DNA from: Roseibacillus sp.
GTDB taxonomy: Bacteria > Verrucomicrobiota > Verrucomicrobiia > Verrucomicrobiales > Akkermansiaceae
DNA length: 39,435 nt
Reading direction: 5' to 3'
NCBI GenBank assembly: GCA_014240355.1
Contig: JAAZXD010000001.1
Coordinates: forward strand, 1-39,435
Shown here: one piece after another, positions 8,882 through 17,680 of the stretch
Position numbering within the stretch: position 1 is the stretch's first letter
How the letters are laid out: every line of letters starts with the position of its first letter
Notes under the pieces: generated by a model
Seen by the model: only the letters and a program-made list of their open reading frames with translations
Told to the model about the DNA's origin: nothing
Database searches by the model: none
Translations under genes and position numbers: made by a program

Positions 8882-10462
8882 ATGAAAGTCCACTTTGCTC
8901 TTTGCCTGGGAGGAGTTCTGCTGATTGGTCCTGGCGTCTTTGTGCAGGCAGCGGTTTCGGACTGGCAGGCTGCGGCCGCATCCCAGTCGAACCTGATGCA
9001 CCACTACAGCTTCGATGGGAGCACCGATCAGGAGCGGATGAACGACAAGAAAGGGGTGGCCCATCTTGCCGCCCGGATTTTCGGAAGTGGGACCATCGAT
9101 CAGCTGCAGCTTGGCACAGCGGGTTTTGACCCTTCTTCAGAGGCCGTGCGGACGCACCGGGGTCCGGGAACTGATAATGCCGAAGGAGCCTACCTGCGCA
9201 CCGAGTCGGTCACTCTGGGACGGACGGTTTCCTTCGAAACTCTTTTTTCACCGACTGACCCGGAAATCACGGGAGGTCAGTGGAACCTGGGCTACATCCT
9301 GTCCACCCGGGTCGGGAACGATCGTGGTTATTTCCTCACTCAGGGTGGCCCGCTTCCGAGCACGGGCATGAAGATCAGGAGCACGATCGGGAATTCGCAC
9401 AGCGATCCAAACACCAATACGGTGCTGGAGAGTTTCACCGTGGGCAACTGGTATTACGTGGCGGGCTCCTACACGACGGGTGCGGGAAACGTGACCTGGA
9501 CGAACTACGTTGCGGATCTCACGGCGGGGGAAACCTCGCTCACCCCCATCGGTCCTTTCACCAACTCGGGAGGGCTCTTCCCCCAGAGTTCCACTCCCCT
9601 TGGGATCGGTGGTCGCTGGGATGGCCAGGAGTCCTTTTCGGGATTCATCGATGAAGTGATGTTCTACAACGAGGCCCTGCCCGTGGGTGTTTTCCAGAAG
9701 CACCTGGCCCTTCTTGCCGGCGCAGGGGTGGAGCTGGAGGTTGCGGCGGTGGGAGGTGACCTGGCCCTGAAATGGGACAGCAAGGTGGGAAAACGGTATA
9801 ATCTCCGTAGTTCGGTCGACCTCACCGGCGACCCGGCCACCTGGCCCGTCTTCAGTGGCTTTGAGAACCTGGAGGCCACCCCGGATGAGAACACCCTCAC
9901 CTTTGCCCGGCCGGCAGACCCCGAACGCTACTTCGTGATCGAGGAATTCCAGCCTCCGCCGGTGGTAGTGTATTCCACCGATTTTGAGGAGGGCGCGGTG
10001 GGCTGGACGACGCTGGTTAATGATGTAAATGCCAATACGAGTTGGGAACTGGGAACCCCTGCCGGGACTACCGGGCCTCTGGCGGGCGCTGCAGATTCGG
10101 CCAATGCCTGGTCCACCAACCTGGGTGATTACGGTCCGGATTCCGATATCTCCCTCCGTTCACCGGCCATCGATTTGAGCGGGGTTCCGGAGGCCGGGTT
10201 GTCCTTCGAGGCCTACCGCGATGCGGACGGCTTTGGTGATGCGGCGGGGGTCCGTTTCCTGAGAGCGTCCGACCTGGTGCAGTTGGGGGCAGAGGTGCCG
10301 ATCGACATGGATGCCTTCGATAACGGTTGGAGGACCATCCGGGTCTCCATCGTGCCGGAGGCGATCGGAGAGACTGTTCTGATCGAGTGGAATTTCACCA
10401 GCGATGATACCCCGGACAGCTTCAGCGGCCTGTCGATTGATGATGTCCGGGTGAGTGACTGA
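8882..10462 (+). CDS. Secreted LamG (concanavalin A-like) domain protein
   Basis: A 526-aa secreted protein of unknown target. A signal peptide ends near residue 23 (FVQAA). Residues about 38-275 form a LamG/concanavalin-A-like lectin fold: HHYSFDGS at its start, GNWYYVAGSY in the middle, and FSGFIDEVMFYNEALP as its typical last strands. Residues about 285-355 contain a short module with LKWDSKVGKRYNLRSS that also occurs in the giant DUF1800 protein of this window. The remainder (about 360-526) is a second beta-sandwich beginning YSTDFEEGAVGWT and ending SFSGLSIDDVRVSD, of the jelly-roll kind often used for carbohydrate binding. There is no C-terminal sorting motif. It follows the sialidase by 79 nt on the same strand and may be a binding protein for the same glycans (inference). 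Confidence 0.75.
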   Translation: MKVHFALCLGGVLLIGPGVFVQAAVSDWQAAAASQSNLMHHYSFDGSTDQERMNDKKGVAHLAARIFGSGTIDQLQLGTAGFDPSSEAVRTHRGPGTDNAEGAYLRTESVTLGRTVSFETLFSPTDPEITGGQWNLGYILSTRVGNDRGYFLTQGGPLPSTGMKIRSTIGNSHSDPNTNTVLESFTVGNWYYVAGSYTTGAGNVTWTNYVADLTAGETSLTPIGPFTNSGGLFPQSSTPLGIGGRWDGQESFSGFIDEVMFYNEALPVGVFQKHLALLAGAGVELEVAAVGGDLALKWDSKVGKRYNLRSSVDLTGDPATWPVFSGFENLEATPDENTLTFARPADPERYFVIEEFQPPPVVVYSTDFEEGAVGWTTLVNDVNANTSWELGTPAGTTGPLAGAADSANAWSTNLGDYGPDSDISLRSPAIDLSGVPEAGLSFEAYRDADGFGDAAGVRFLRASDLVQLGAEVPIDMDAFDNGWRTIRVSIVPEAIGETVLIEWNFTSDDTPDSFSGLSIDDVRVSD

Positions 10463-10536
10463 GTCTTCCCTGTGACTGGAGCGGTTGTCGCGATGGAAAC
10501 GTCGTCTGAAGGGAGGCACTTCCTCATCCGGCAGAG

Positions 10537-11211
10537 CTAAGAGTTCTCCCGGGCGAGTTCCGGCTCCTCCAGGGTGATGTCATCATTCGTTCCGAAGGCG
10601 CCATCGGGTCCGGCAGAGGAAAACTCCATGTGGGAGCCGGAAATGGGATGGAAGCGGAAGGGCGTGCCCCAGCGGTCGAGAAGTTCGTTGCCTGCGCTGA
10701 GGGCAGGGTGAGCGGGGTCGAGGAATATCAACCGGTGGGGGTTCCTGCCCGTCAGGGCAGCGACCACTTCCCGGTTTTCTCCTGCTACCGGGTTCTGATG
10801 AAATATCAGACGATAGGATTCAATGGTCCTGCGGAGCAGTCCGAGATCGGACTCGGTCTCCTGTCCTTCCTCGTTGAGGGCATCCAGCATTTCCATCACA
10901 TCCTTCTTGTGGATGGTGCCATTGCCCTGCCGTTCGAAGGGTGGCGCGCCGAAAGCGAGAGGAAGGGGTGCGGGGTCGAGGGCGTGCGGGTTGCTCTTGA
11001 GTTCCTCGATGGAAGGAGGACTGTAATGGGATCCCGGGGCCGGGGAGATCATTGCAGGAGTCTGTTCTGCATTTTCATGGTGGGCTTTCCCCGTGACGGT
11101 GCGTGCTTCGTGATCGGGTGACCCCGGCCCGAGGGTGAAAAAGAGGACAGCCGTGAGCATCACGGCGGCGAGGAGAAGAAGACAGGTGCTGTTCCGCGCC
11201 GAAGGTTTCAT
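10537..11211 (-). CDS. Membrane-anchored protein with GspG-like (T2SSG) C-terminus
   Basis: A 224-aa protein with one N-terminal hydrophobic segment (about residues 10-28, LLLLAAVMLTAVLFFTLGP). A Pro-rich linker follows, then a C-terminal segment reading DRWGTPFRFHPISGSHMEF and SAGPDGAFGTNDDITL. That last block matches the calcium-binding end of type II secretion major pseudopilins (WGxPYxY, then SxGxDGxxGTxDDI). The prepilin cleavage motif and long N-terminal helix of a true pseudopilin are not present, so only the C-terminal half is shared. The start is set at 11211 because its ATG overlaps the TGA of the upstream DUF1501 gene by one base (TGATG), which implies translational coupling. It is the last gene of the DUF1800-DUF1501 operon. 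Its function is unknown; a surface or secretion-linked role is inferred. Confidence 0.75.
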   Translation of the reverse strand: MKPSARNSTCLLLLAAVMLTAVLFFTLGPGSPDHEARTVTGKAHHENAEQTPAMISPAPGSHYSPPSIEELKSNPHALDPAPLPLAFGAPPFERQGNGTIHKKDVMEMLDALNEEGQETESDLGLLRRTIESYRLIFHQNPVAGENREVVAALTGRNPHRLIFLDPAHPALSAGNELLDRWGTPFRFHPISGSHMEFSSAGPDGAFGTNDDITLEEPELARENS

Positions 11212-12929
11212 CAGATTCCGTTGAGATAATCCATGTGAGGATTGGACAGCATGCTGTTGTAATTGGCAGGATTGTAAGTGCTTCCGAAGGGTGAGGTGAA
11301 ACGATCGAGATTGGGGAAGATCGTTGCGATTTCGGGATCGCCTACGCCCATCCACCTGGCAAGGGGAGCACTGAATTGCTCCACCGAGCAGGTCGGAATC
11401 CAGCGTCCGCGACTACTCCCCGGCGTGCTCCACTCCCCGGCGGGGTCGAGATCGGGATAGTAGCCGTAGACATTGCCGCCCTTGACGTCGCCACCCATGG
11501 TGAAGACGTGCGTGCCCCAGGCGTGATCTGATCCGGCGGGCCCGGGAATGGTGCCGTTCGGCGTCAGGGTGCGGTTGAAATCGGAATGGGAAGCGAGGAG
11601 GAAGTCGTTGTAGGAAAAGGCATCGTCCTGTCCGGTCTCGTAAATTTCGAGTTCGTGCATGCAGTCGTTGAAAGCCTTGAGGGCGTCATTAAGCACGGTC
11701 ATGTTGTCGTCGAGATCGCCGGCTACATAGCCATTGCCGGTGCTGTAGCCACCCTGGTCCCCGTGGGTGTCGTGCCCTCCGTAGCTGCAGAAGAAGAGTT
11801 GGCGCCTGTTGCCGAGGCAGCGCCGTCCGGCCATGAGTTGCGCGATCTTGAGGAGCTGCCGGGCGAGGTTGGGCAGGATGTTCAGGGCGTTATTGCTGCT
11901 GCTGTTAACGGTTGCGGGATCGATCCCGTGCTGGATGAGGAAGGTGGCCGGGATGTAGGGCCAGGCCGCCCCCCGGCTGTCCACCGCAGTGGGATGGAGC
12001 CATGCGCCGGCCTCCTCAAGGGAGGCGCTGACGTAGCCTTCATTCTCGCGCGCCTGGCGGACCACATTGGTATAGCCTTCCTCAAAGAGGTGGGCGTGGG
12101 TGTAGTCCATGATATCCTGGAAGGCCTTGAGGCGCTTGGCGGAGGTATTTGACTTGTAGCTGTGTTTGTCCTGGGAGTTCCGCAGGGCACTGGAATACTG
12201 GGTGCCGTAGCCGTTGAGGCTGATGGCACCCGATTTGGTCACGGAGTATTGAGGGGAGACCTGGGTGAGGCCGGCCTGGATGTCGTTGATGCCCGAGAGG
12301 GAGACCGACATGGAGATCTCGCTGTCCGTGTTCCGGGGGTGGAGGATGTCTGCGATGCGTCCACACCAGCCACTCTGGAAGGGTTTGTCGGGGAGGGAGC
12401 TCTGCCATTGGTTCTGCTGGTCGCTGTGGGAGAAGAGCTGGGGAGGAAGAGCCACCGTGTCGTAAGTGGAAGCCTTGGTGGGAACAACCAGGGTGCCCAC
12501 GTTGGCGGCGAGGGAGAGATCGCCATCGTCGAAGAGAGTCTTGACGTCGGGAAGGGCCGGATGGAGTTCAAAGAACTCCGCGCCCACCGGAGCGGATCGC
12601 GCTGTCGCAAGATTGGCCGCCACAATGGGGTGGGTGGGATTGTTTCCCCCGGTGGGCAGGGCCAGCACCCCGCGGTGTGCGTCATAGTTGGACCGGCCCG
12701 GATGCAGCAGACCGGGCATGAGGAAGTTATTGGCGTCCTTGGCCCCGAAGAGAAAGAGGACCACGAGGGCCTTGTAGTCTCCCAGGGATCCGGAACTGTT
12801 GGCCAGCGCGCCCTGCATCAGCTTCATGTGCGCGAGGGTATTGACCATCCCGGTCAGGCCCATCGCGGAACAGGCCGACTTGGCCATGAAGGCGCGGCGG
12901 GTCAGGGGCAGTTTCTTTTTCGGATTCAT
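11211..12929 (-). CDS. DUF1501 protein, Tat-exported
   Basis: A 572-aa DUF1501 family protein. A twin-arginine signal is visible (TRRAFMAKSACSAMG, residues about 10-24), so it is probably exported folded and may bind a metal or cofactor. Conserved blocks follow: LVVLFLFGAKDANNFLMP, FELHPALPDVKTLFDDG, the FFCSYGGHDTHGDQ segment near residue 385, FLLASHSDFNRTLTPN near residue 445 and SDHAWGTHVFTMGGDVKGG near residue 470. The distribution of His and Asp residues recalls alkaline-phosphatase-like hydrolases, to which DUF1501 has been related; no activity is assigned. It starts 19 nt after the DUF1800 gene and overlaps the next gene by one base. DUF1800-DUF1501 pairs are a recurrent arrangement in many bacteria. 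Confidence 0.9.
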   Translation of the reverse strand: MNPKKKLPLTRRAFMAKSACSAMGLTGMVNTLAHMKLMQGALANSSGSLGDYKALVVLFLFGAKDANNFLMPGLLHPGRSNYDAHRGVLALPTGGNNPTHPIVAANLATARSAPVGAEFFELHPALPDVKTLFDDGDLSLAANVGTLVVPTKASTYDTVALPPQLFSHSDQQNQWQSSLPDKPFQSGWCGRIADILHPRNTDSEISMSVSLSGINDIQAGLTQVSPQYSVTKSGAISLNGYGTQYSSALRNSQDKHSYKSNTSAKRLKAFQDIMDYTHAHLFEEGYTNVVRQARENEGYVSASLEEAGAWLHPTAVDSRGAAWPYIPATFLIQHGIDPATVNSSSNNALNILPNLARQLLKIAQLMAGRRCLGNRRQLFFCSYGGHDTHGDQGGYSTGNGYVAGDLDDNMTVLNDALKAFNDCMHELEIYETGQDDAFSYNDFLLASHSDFNRTLTPNGTIPGPAGSDHAWGTHVFTMGGDVKGGNVYGYYPDLDPAGEWSTPGSSRGRWIPTCSVEQFSAPLARWMGVGDPEIATIFPNLDRFTSPFGSTYNPANYNSMLSNPHMDYLNGI

Positions 12930-12948
12930 GGAGCTCTTCGTGCGGGGG

Positions 12949-15900
12949 TTACTTCTGGATCAGGTATTCCGGACTGGTAGCCATGAGGTAGAGTGCGTTC
13001 CGGACCTTGCTCCAGATCTGGTTGTCGTCATTGGCGCTCCAGGTATCGCGCAGGTAGTAGAGAAGCGTTTCGCGGGGATTGCGACCCGGGTAGTGAGTGA
13101 GGGACCCCTGCGGCACAGGTATGCCGTCATCACCGGGATCGATCGGGTAGAGGATTTTGAAGCGGCCTGCCAGCAGGAGGTTGTCGAGGTCATCTATCAA
13201 TTGAAGGTCGATCTCCTGTTCGTCATCCATGGGGTTCTCGGGATCGATCCGATAGTTCCGGTAGCGATTGATCCAGGCGTAGTAGTCCGGGATGATGTTG
13301 TCGTCGGTATAGGTGGTTGATCCGTTATTGTATTGTCGCTGCGTCCCGTAACCGGCGAGGGCCGAGTTGGTGTTGTTTCCGCCCACGTTGGTGGCACTCC
13401 ACCCGTTGCCGTTGTAATGCGATTGCCAGTAAACATTGATGTTCTGTAAGGCACTGCTCTCGGTTACGATCTGAAATTCGGGGGCCACTTTGCCATAGCT
13501 CGCGATGAGGCCGCCGGGTTTGTAGCCGGGGAGGAACCAGTTAAAGACAGAGGGCGCCCTGAGGGGCACTTGCCCGAGGGCGGTGGTGCCTCCGTTGTCG
13601 AGATTCTGGAGGCGGTAGGAAGTGCCGGGCAGGCGGGCGAACGTCCCGGGACCGGTCGGAACCAACCGACCGGTGGCATCATGTTTCACCATGCCCTCGA
13701 ACTTGGTGAGGGAGGCTGCCGGGAAATCGAAGTTTTGCAGGTCGGCGTCGCGGGTCGGGGTCAGGGAGCCGATATGGGCCTGGAGGGGCAGGAGGATCGG
13801 GTCGCCCGGAATCACGCTTCCGTCCAAGGTGATCCGTGATCGTCCTCCCACCGCGCGCAGGGCCTGGATCCAGGCGATGATGGGTTCCTTCTTGCGGCCG
13901 TATTCCGGATGGAGTTCGGATATGCTCAGGTTGCGTGCTTCAGGGTCCAGCAGGATGGCCCGCACCACGTCATCGAGTTGGCCGTTGGTGTTCCGCCAGG
14001 TCTGGGCCACCCGGTAGAGATAAGGGCCGGAGGGGTTGCTGGTGATCAGTCGCTGGATGAGCCGGTAGGCAATGAAGACCGGGGTGGTCTGGTGATTAAC
14101 CATGGGGTCCCTTGACCAGGTCGGAGCGAAGGACTTGGATGTGGTGTTGAGTTGGGTGCCAGCCAGCAGGTTGTGGACGTCTCGCAGGTCCTTGTCCCCC
14201 TCGTTCCGGTAGCGGCCGTTTGACCTGCCGTTGTTGCTGATGACTACGCCTCCCACGATGGTCTTGTTCCCCCTGTCATGCCGGTTCTCGTAGAAGGCCA
14301 TGGGGTAGTTGTAGCGGGAGGAATACCAGCTGTTGCCGGGAGAATCGTCGTGCCAACCGGATGGCGGGTTGTCGGAGTTGAGATTAGGTGAGTTCCAGTT
14401 GTCCGCGCTGGCGCTGTTGGTGCTCCAGCTCATGCCGGTCATGACGCGGGCGAGTTCCTTGATATCGTTGTTGTCGTAGGTCGGGATCAGGTTGAACTGG
14501 ACCGGATCCAGTTTGACAAAACCGTCGTCCCAGAGTTCGAAAAGCCCGATGGTGAAAAGCTGCATGATCTCGCGGGCGTAGTTCTCGTCAGGCGGCACTC
14601 CGGACGAGCCCTCGCTGCTGTTCTGGAGGTGGCTGAGATACTTGCCCATCACAGGCGAGTAGGTGACATCCTCGATCAGTTCGCGAAAGTGGTCGTCGGC
14701 GTTCTCGGCCAGCATGTCGGCCCACCGGGCCATGCCGATGTGATGATTGCGTATTTCGGCAAGATTTCCCGAGACGACCGTGATTTCGGAGAGGGCGAAT
14801 CCCACCCGTTGTCGCAGTTGATCCCGTGCGTTGGCCATGATCGTCCACTGGGCGCGGCGCCGGTTGTTGTAGTTCGGGCTTCCCAGGATGTTATCGAGGG
14901 CATTCTCCTGGGCGCCGGTCAGGGGGAAGCTGGCGTCGGGAGCCTGCCAGGTGCGGGGATTGAGAGAGTCGAACCGGGAGATGTCCTGGGAGGGCCAGTT
15001 GGGCCAGTTTGCAGGTGATACCGGTGGGGGATCAGCCGCACCGTTACGGGAGGAATCAAAGTAGCCGCGCCACGTGAATTCCTGCATGTCCATGGCATGA
15101 GTGAGATCGCGGACCAATGTCTGGGGAAGGGACCACTGGGCGGTAAGCCAGGCGTCGTAGGCTGCCATGCGGTCTCCGCCATGGGTCTGAATCACTTCGT
15201 AAAGCAGTTCCTCGATATCGGCCTCGGTGGGGCCAAAGGTGGCCTGGGTCAGGAAGCGGGTGACCTCACGCCGGAGCTTGTCCGCTTCCGTGACGGGGTT
15301 GATTGGTTCAATGGGGGGAGTGGCCGGAATCCTGTCTCCGTCCTCCGGGGAGAGTTCGGAAGCCGGTCGCCGCTGGTAAATGGCCCAGATCTCGCCCCCT
15401 CCGTTGTTGGCCGTGTGCTTGTTGTCGTAGAGTGGCGTAGTGCCTGCAGGGGCCTCCTGCTTGGGATTATCATACTCCAGTGAGTCAATGATGTCCTGCA
15501 CCGAGAAGGCTCCGCGCGGCTCGATGCGATAGGTGTAGTTACTGACCGGACCCATGAGCGGGGTGCCGTTCTCGCTACCGTCCTCCGTGATGGATTCCAC
15601 CACTGGTCCCGAGGTGAAGGTGATCCCCGCCAGGGAGGCCTTGTGGATGTGGGTGTTGGTCTGGTTTGAACTGAGGTTCTCAAAGTAGTCGTTGATGATG
15701 GCCACCGTATTGCTGCCATTCAGGACGAGGAGGGTGGATCCGGTTGCGCTGGTGGGCATGCGGGCCGCGGGATCTTTGGCAAAACTTCCGATGTAGTATT
15801 TGTTGAATTCCGGGTCGTCGCGGGCGTCTACCAGGTCGACGGTCCCCTGGGAGGGGGTGCCCACCACGTAATTGATCCCGGGGGTGTCGAGCACGAGGTT

Positions 15901-17493
15901 GAGTTCCTCGGGGTATTCCACGATCTCATCGAGAAGAGGGCGCAGTTCGATGACCGCCTCCGTGCTCCCGAAGGGGAGGGCCGCCATGTAAGCCCCGTTG
16001 TCGGGATCCCTGGTCAACCGGGTGCCGTCGGGCAGTTCGACCACGTAATCGCGGTTGCCGGGCACGCCCTTGCTCTGGGGATCAGCCGGTCCGTTGAGGA
16101 AGAAGACGATATTCTTCGGGGCAAGGGAGCCGCTTCGTTTGAGGAGAACCCGGGCCACGTTTTTCACACGGGGAGTGCCTCCCGCAATGGTGCCATTGTT
16201 CTCGAGGCCGGTAGCATCCGTTACTTCCACCGTGAGGACATCGGCCGGTGGGAAGGCCTGGCCGGAAGCGGTGAGGGATTCGCCGTCGGAAGTGTCCGCC
16301 CGGGCGCTCTGCGGCCGGAAGAACTGGTAGCCGTCGAGAGCATTCTCAATTTCATCCGCCACGTGGTCACCATCGGCGTCGAGGGCTTGGGCGCTCAGAG
16401 GCCCGAAGGTCTTCACTCGGACGAACTTGCGGTTGCCGCGGGCGAGGAGGACAGCGACATTGTTGTCAGTGTAATCCTCGTTCTCCACGAAATCGCCGAC
16501 CGGTTCCAGACAGTCACCGGGGACCACCGCGATGGTCCCGTTCCTGCCGAATTTCCAGCCCACCGCGAGGTGATCCCACTGGGCGTTGTGATTGTGGTAG
16601 ATTTCGAAATAATAGCGCTGACCGGCCGTGAGCCAGAGGTCGGCGGATTTCTGCGTGTCGGTCACGCCGAGGGAGGCGAGATAGTCCCAGTCTTCCTCCT
16701 CGGTGAGATCCTGATTGTGCAGCCAGCAGCGTCGCTGCAGGCCAATGCCGTCGGAGGGATTTCCGCTGGCATCGAGCCAGAACTCGCACTGGTGCCGACC
16801 CGCGATGTAGAAGTTATGAATTCCGGTGCGCTTCGGAACAATGAACCCGCGCCACCGGGTTCCGTAATTGTCACCGTAGTTGGTCGGTCCCTTCAGGCTG
16901 TCGCGCCATTCGATCCCGTCAGCGGGAGTTTCCGCCGCGTCGGGGCCTGGACTGAGGTGCCTGCGCAGGGCGCCGATTGATCCATTCGACTCGCCGTGGT
17001 GCCAGACCTCGCGGGTGACGCCGCCCCGTACTGCCGGAGTGTCGGGGTCGGAGAAATCCACCGTGAGTCGGCCACCCGTTCCGAACCAGTTGAGGGCGGT
17101 GGTGCCGGCGGCATTGCTGACCGGTTTCCAGGTTTGCAGGTCATCTGAGAGTTCGATCTGGTAGCGTTTGCCTGGCTTCGTGTCCCAGGTGATGGAGAGT
17201 TCTCCGGGCTTGAGGATTGTCCTGGCGAACGTGAGGCAGTCTACCCGATCGTTGGGATCGGTGCCGTCCTGACTTTCCTTGAGATTGGTGCAGGTGTCTC
17301 CATCGGGATCGAGATTCGCGGCTCCATCCGGGTGGTTGAGCGCTCCGAAATGTTGGATTTCCCATGAATCGATGAGGCCATCGGAATCGGAGTCCAGATT
17401 CACTGCCTGGCCACAGAGTTGGACGGGAAGAAGCACGGCGACGGCGGGAACGGCGATGTTCTGCCGGAAACGAAGGAGAGAAAGCATCTTCAT
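12949..17493 (-). CDS. Giant secreted DUF1800 protein with PA14 and Calx-beta-like regions
   Basis: A 1514-aa secreted multidomain protein. From the ATG at 17493: a Sec signal (about 1-30); an Asp-rich Ca-binding segment (about 30-80) with DSDSDGLIDSWE and DPDGDTCTN; a short module with ITWDTKPGKRYQIELS (about 95-150); and a PA14-like domain (about 160-325) including LTAGQRYYFEIYHNHNAQWD. A second DADGDHVADEIEN Ca-site lies near 370, a Calx-beta-like segment near 470-560, a beta-rich region with THIHKAS near 620-700, and DUF1800 from about 735 to the end. DUF1800 blocks include FLTQATFGPTEADI, RQRVGFALSEI, PVMGKYLSHLQN, NYAREIMQLFTIGLFEL and TYDNNDIKELARVMTG. A TTG at 17511 also opens the frame, but it coincides with the predicted transcript start, so I use the ATG. 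Probably a surface protein working with the downstream DUF1501 protein; its activity is unknown. Confidence 0.88.
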   Translation of the reverse strand: MKMLSLLRFRQNIAVPAVAVLLPVQLCGQAVNLDSDSDGLIDSWEIQHFGALNHPDGAANLDPDGDTCTNLKESQDGTDPNDRVDCLTFARTILKPGELSITWDTKPGKRYQIELSDDLQTWKPVSNAAGTTALNWFGTGGRLTVDFSDPDTPAVRGGVTREVWHHGESNGSIGALRRHLSPGPDAAETPADGIEWRDSLKGPTNYGDNYGTRWRGFIVPKRTGIHNFYIAGRHQCEFWLDASGNPSDGIGLQRRCWLHNQDLTEEEDWDYLASLGVTDTQKSADLWLTAGQRYYFEIYHNHNAQWDHLAVGWKFGRNGTIAVVPGDCLEPVGDFVENEDYTDNNVAVLLARGNRKFVRVKTFGPLSAQALDADGDHVADEIENALDGYQFFRPQSARADTSDGESLTASGQAFPPADVLTVEVTDATGLENNGTIAGGTPRVKNVARVLLKRSGSLAPKNIVFFLNGPADPQSKGVPGNRDYVVELPDGTRLTRDPDNGAYMAALPFGSTEAVIELRPLLDEIVEYPEELNLVLDTPGINYVVGTPSQGTVDLVDARDDPEFNKYYIGSFAKDPAARMPTSATGSTLLVLNGSNTVAIINDYFENLSSNQTNTHIHKASLAGITFTSGPVVESITEDGSENGTPLMGPVSNYTYRIEPRGAFSVQDIIDSLEYDNPKQEAPAGTTPLYDNKHTANNGGGEIWAIYQRRPASELSPEDGDRIPATPPIEPINPVTEADKLRREVTRFLTQATFGPTEADIEELLYEVIQTHGGDRMAAYDAWLTAQWSLPQTLVRDLTHAMDMQEFTWRGYFDSSRNGAADPPPVSPANWPNWPSQDISRFDSLNPRTWQAPDASFPLTGAQENALDNILGSPNYNNRRRAQWTIMANARDQLRQRVGFALSEITVVSGNLAEIRNHHIGMARWADMLAENADDHFRELIEDVTYSPVMGKYLSHLQNSSEGSSGVPPDENYAREIMQLFTIGLFELWDDGFVKLDPVQFNLIPTYDNNDIKELARVMTGMSWSTNSASADNWNSPNLNSDNPPSGWHDDSPGNSWYSSRYNYPMAFYENRHDRGNKTIVGGVVISNNGRSNGRYRNEGDKDLRDVHNLLAGTQLNTTSKSFAPTWSRDPMVNHQTTPVFIAYRLIQRLITSNPSGPYLYRVAQTWRNTNGQLDDVVRAILLDPEARNLSISELHPEYGRKKEPIIAWIQALRAVGGRSRITLDGSVIPGDPILLPLQAHIGSLTPTRDADLQNFDFPAASLTKFEGMVKHDATGRLVPTGPGTFARLPGTSYRLQNLDNGGTTALGQVPLRAPSVFNWFLPGYKPGGLIASYGKVAPEFQIVTESSALQNINVYWQSHYNGNGWSATNVGGNNTNSALAGYGTQRQYNNGSTTYTDDNIIPDYYAWINRYRNYRIDPENPMDDEQEIDLQLIDDLDNLLLAGRFKILYPIDPGDDGIPVPQGSLTHYPGRNPRETLLYYLRDTWSANDDNQIWSKVRNALYLMATSPEYLIQK

Positions 17494-17517
17494 CAGGGAA
17501 AAATCCAACACGGTTCT

Positions 17518-17546
17518 ATATTACGCGCTCACAGGCCACTACTCAA
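17518..17546 (-). promoter_or_regulatory. Sigma70-type promoter of the DUF1800-DUF1501 operon
   Basis: On the - strand a -35 box TTGAGT (17546-17541) and a -10 box TAATAT (17523-17518) are separated by exactly 17 bp. Transcription would start near 17511, leaving a short leader of about 18 nt before the ATG at 17493. A 7-bp inverted repeat (GTATGAA at 17548-17554, TTCATAC at 17586-17592) lies immediately upstream and could be an activator or repressor site. The promoter is a pattern match only. Confidence 0.5.
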
Positions 17547-17680
17547 TGTATGAAACGTGTCAGCGTTACCCGATTGAGGGTCTGGTTCATACTGTGGAAC
17601 GACGCATTGTTTCCGGGTGGCGTTACAACCTGGGAGTTTAAAGTCGCGATTTCAGAGAGGAGAATCACCGCTATGAGGGA

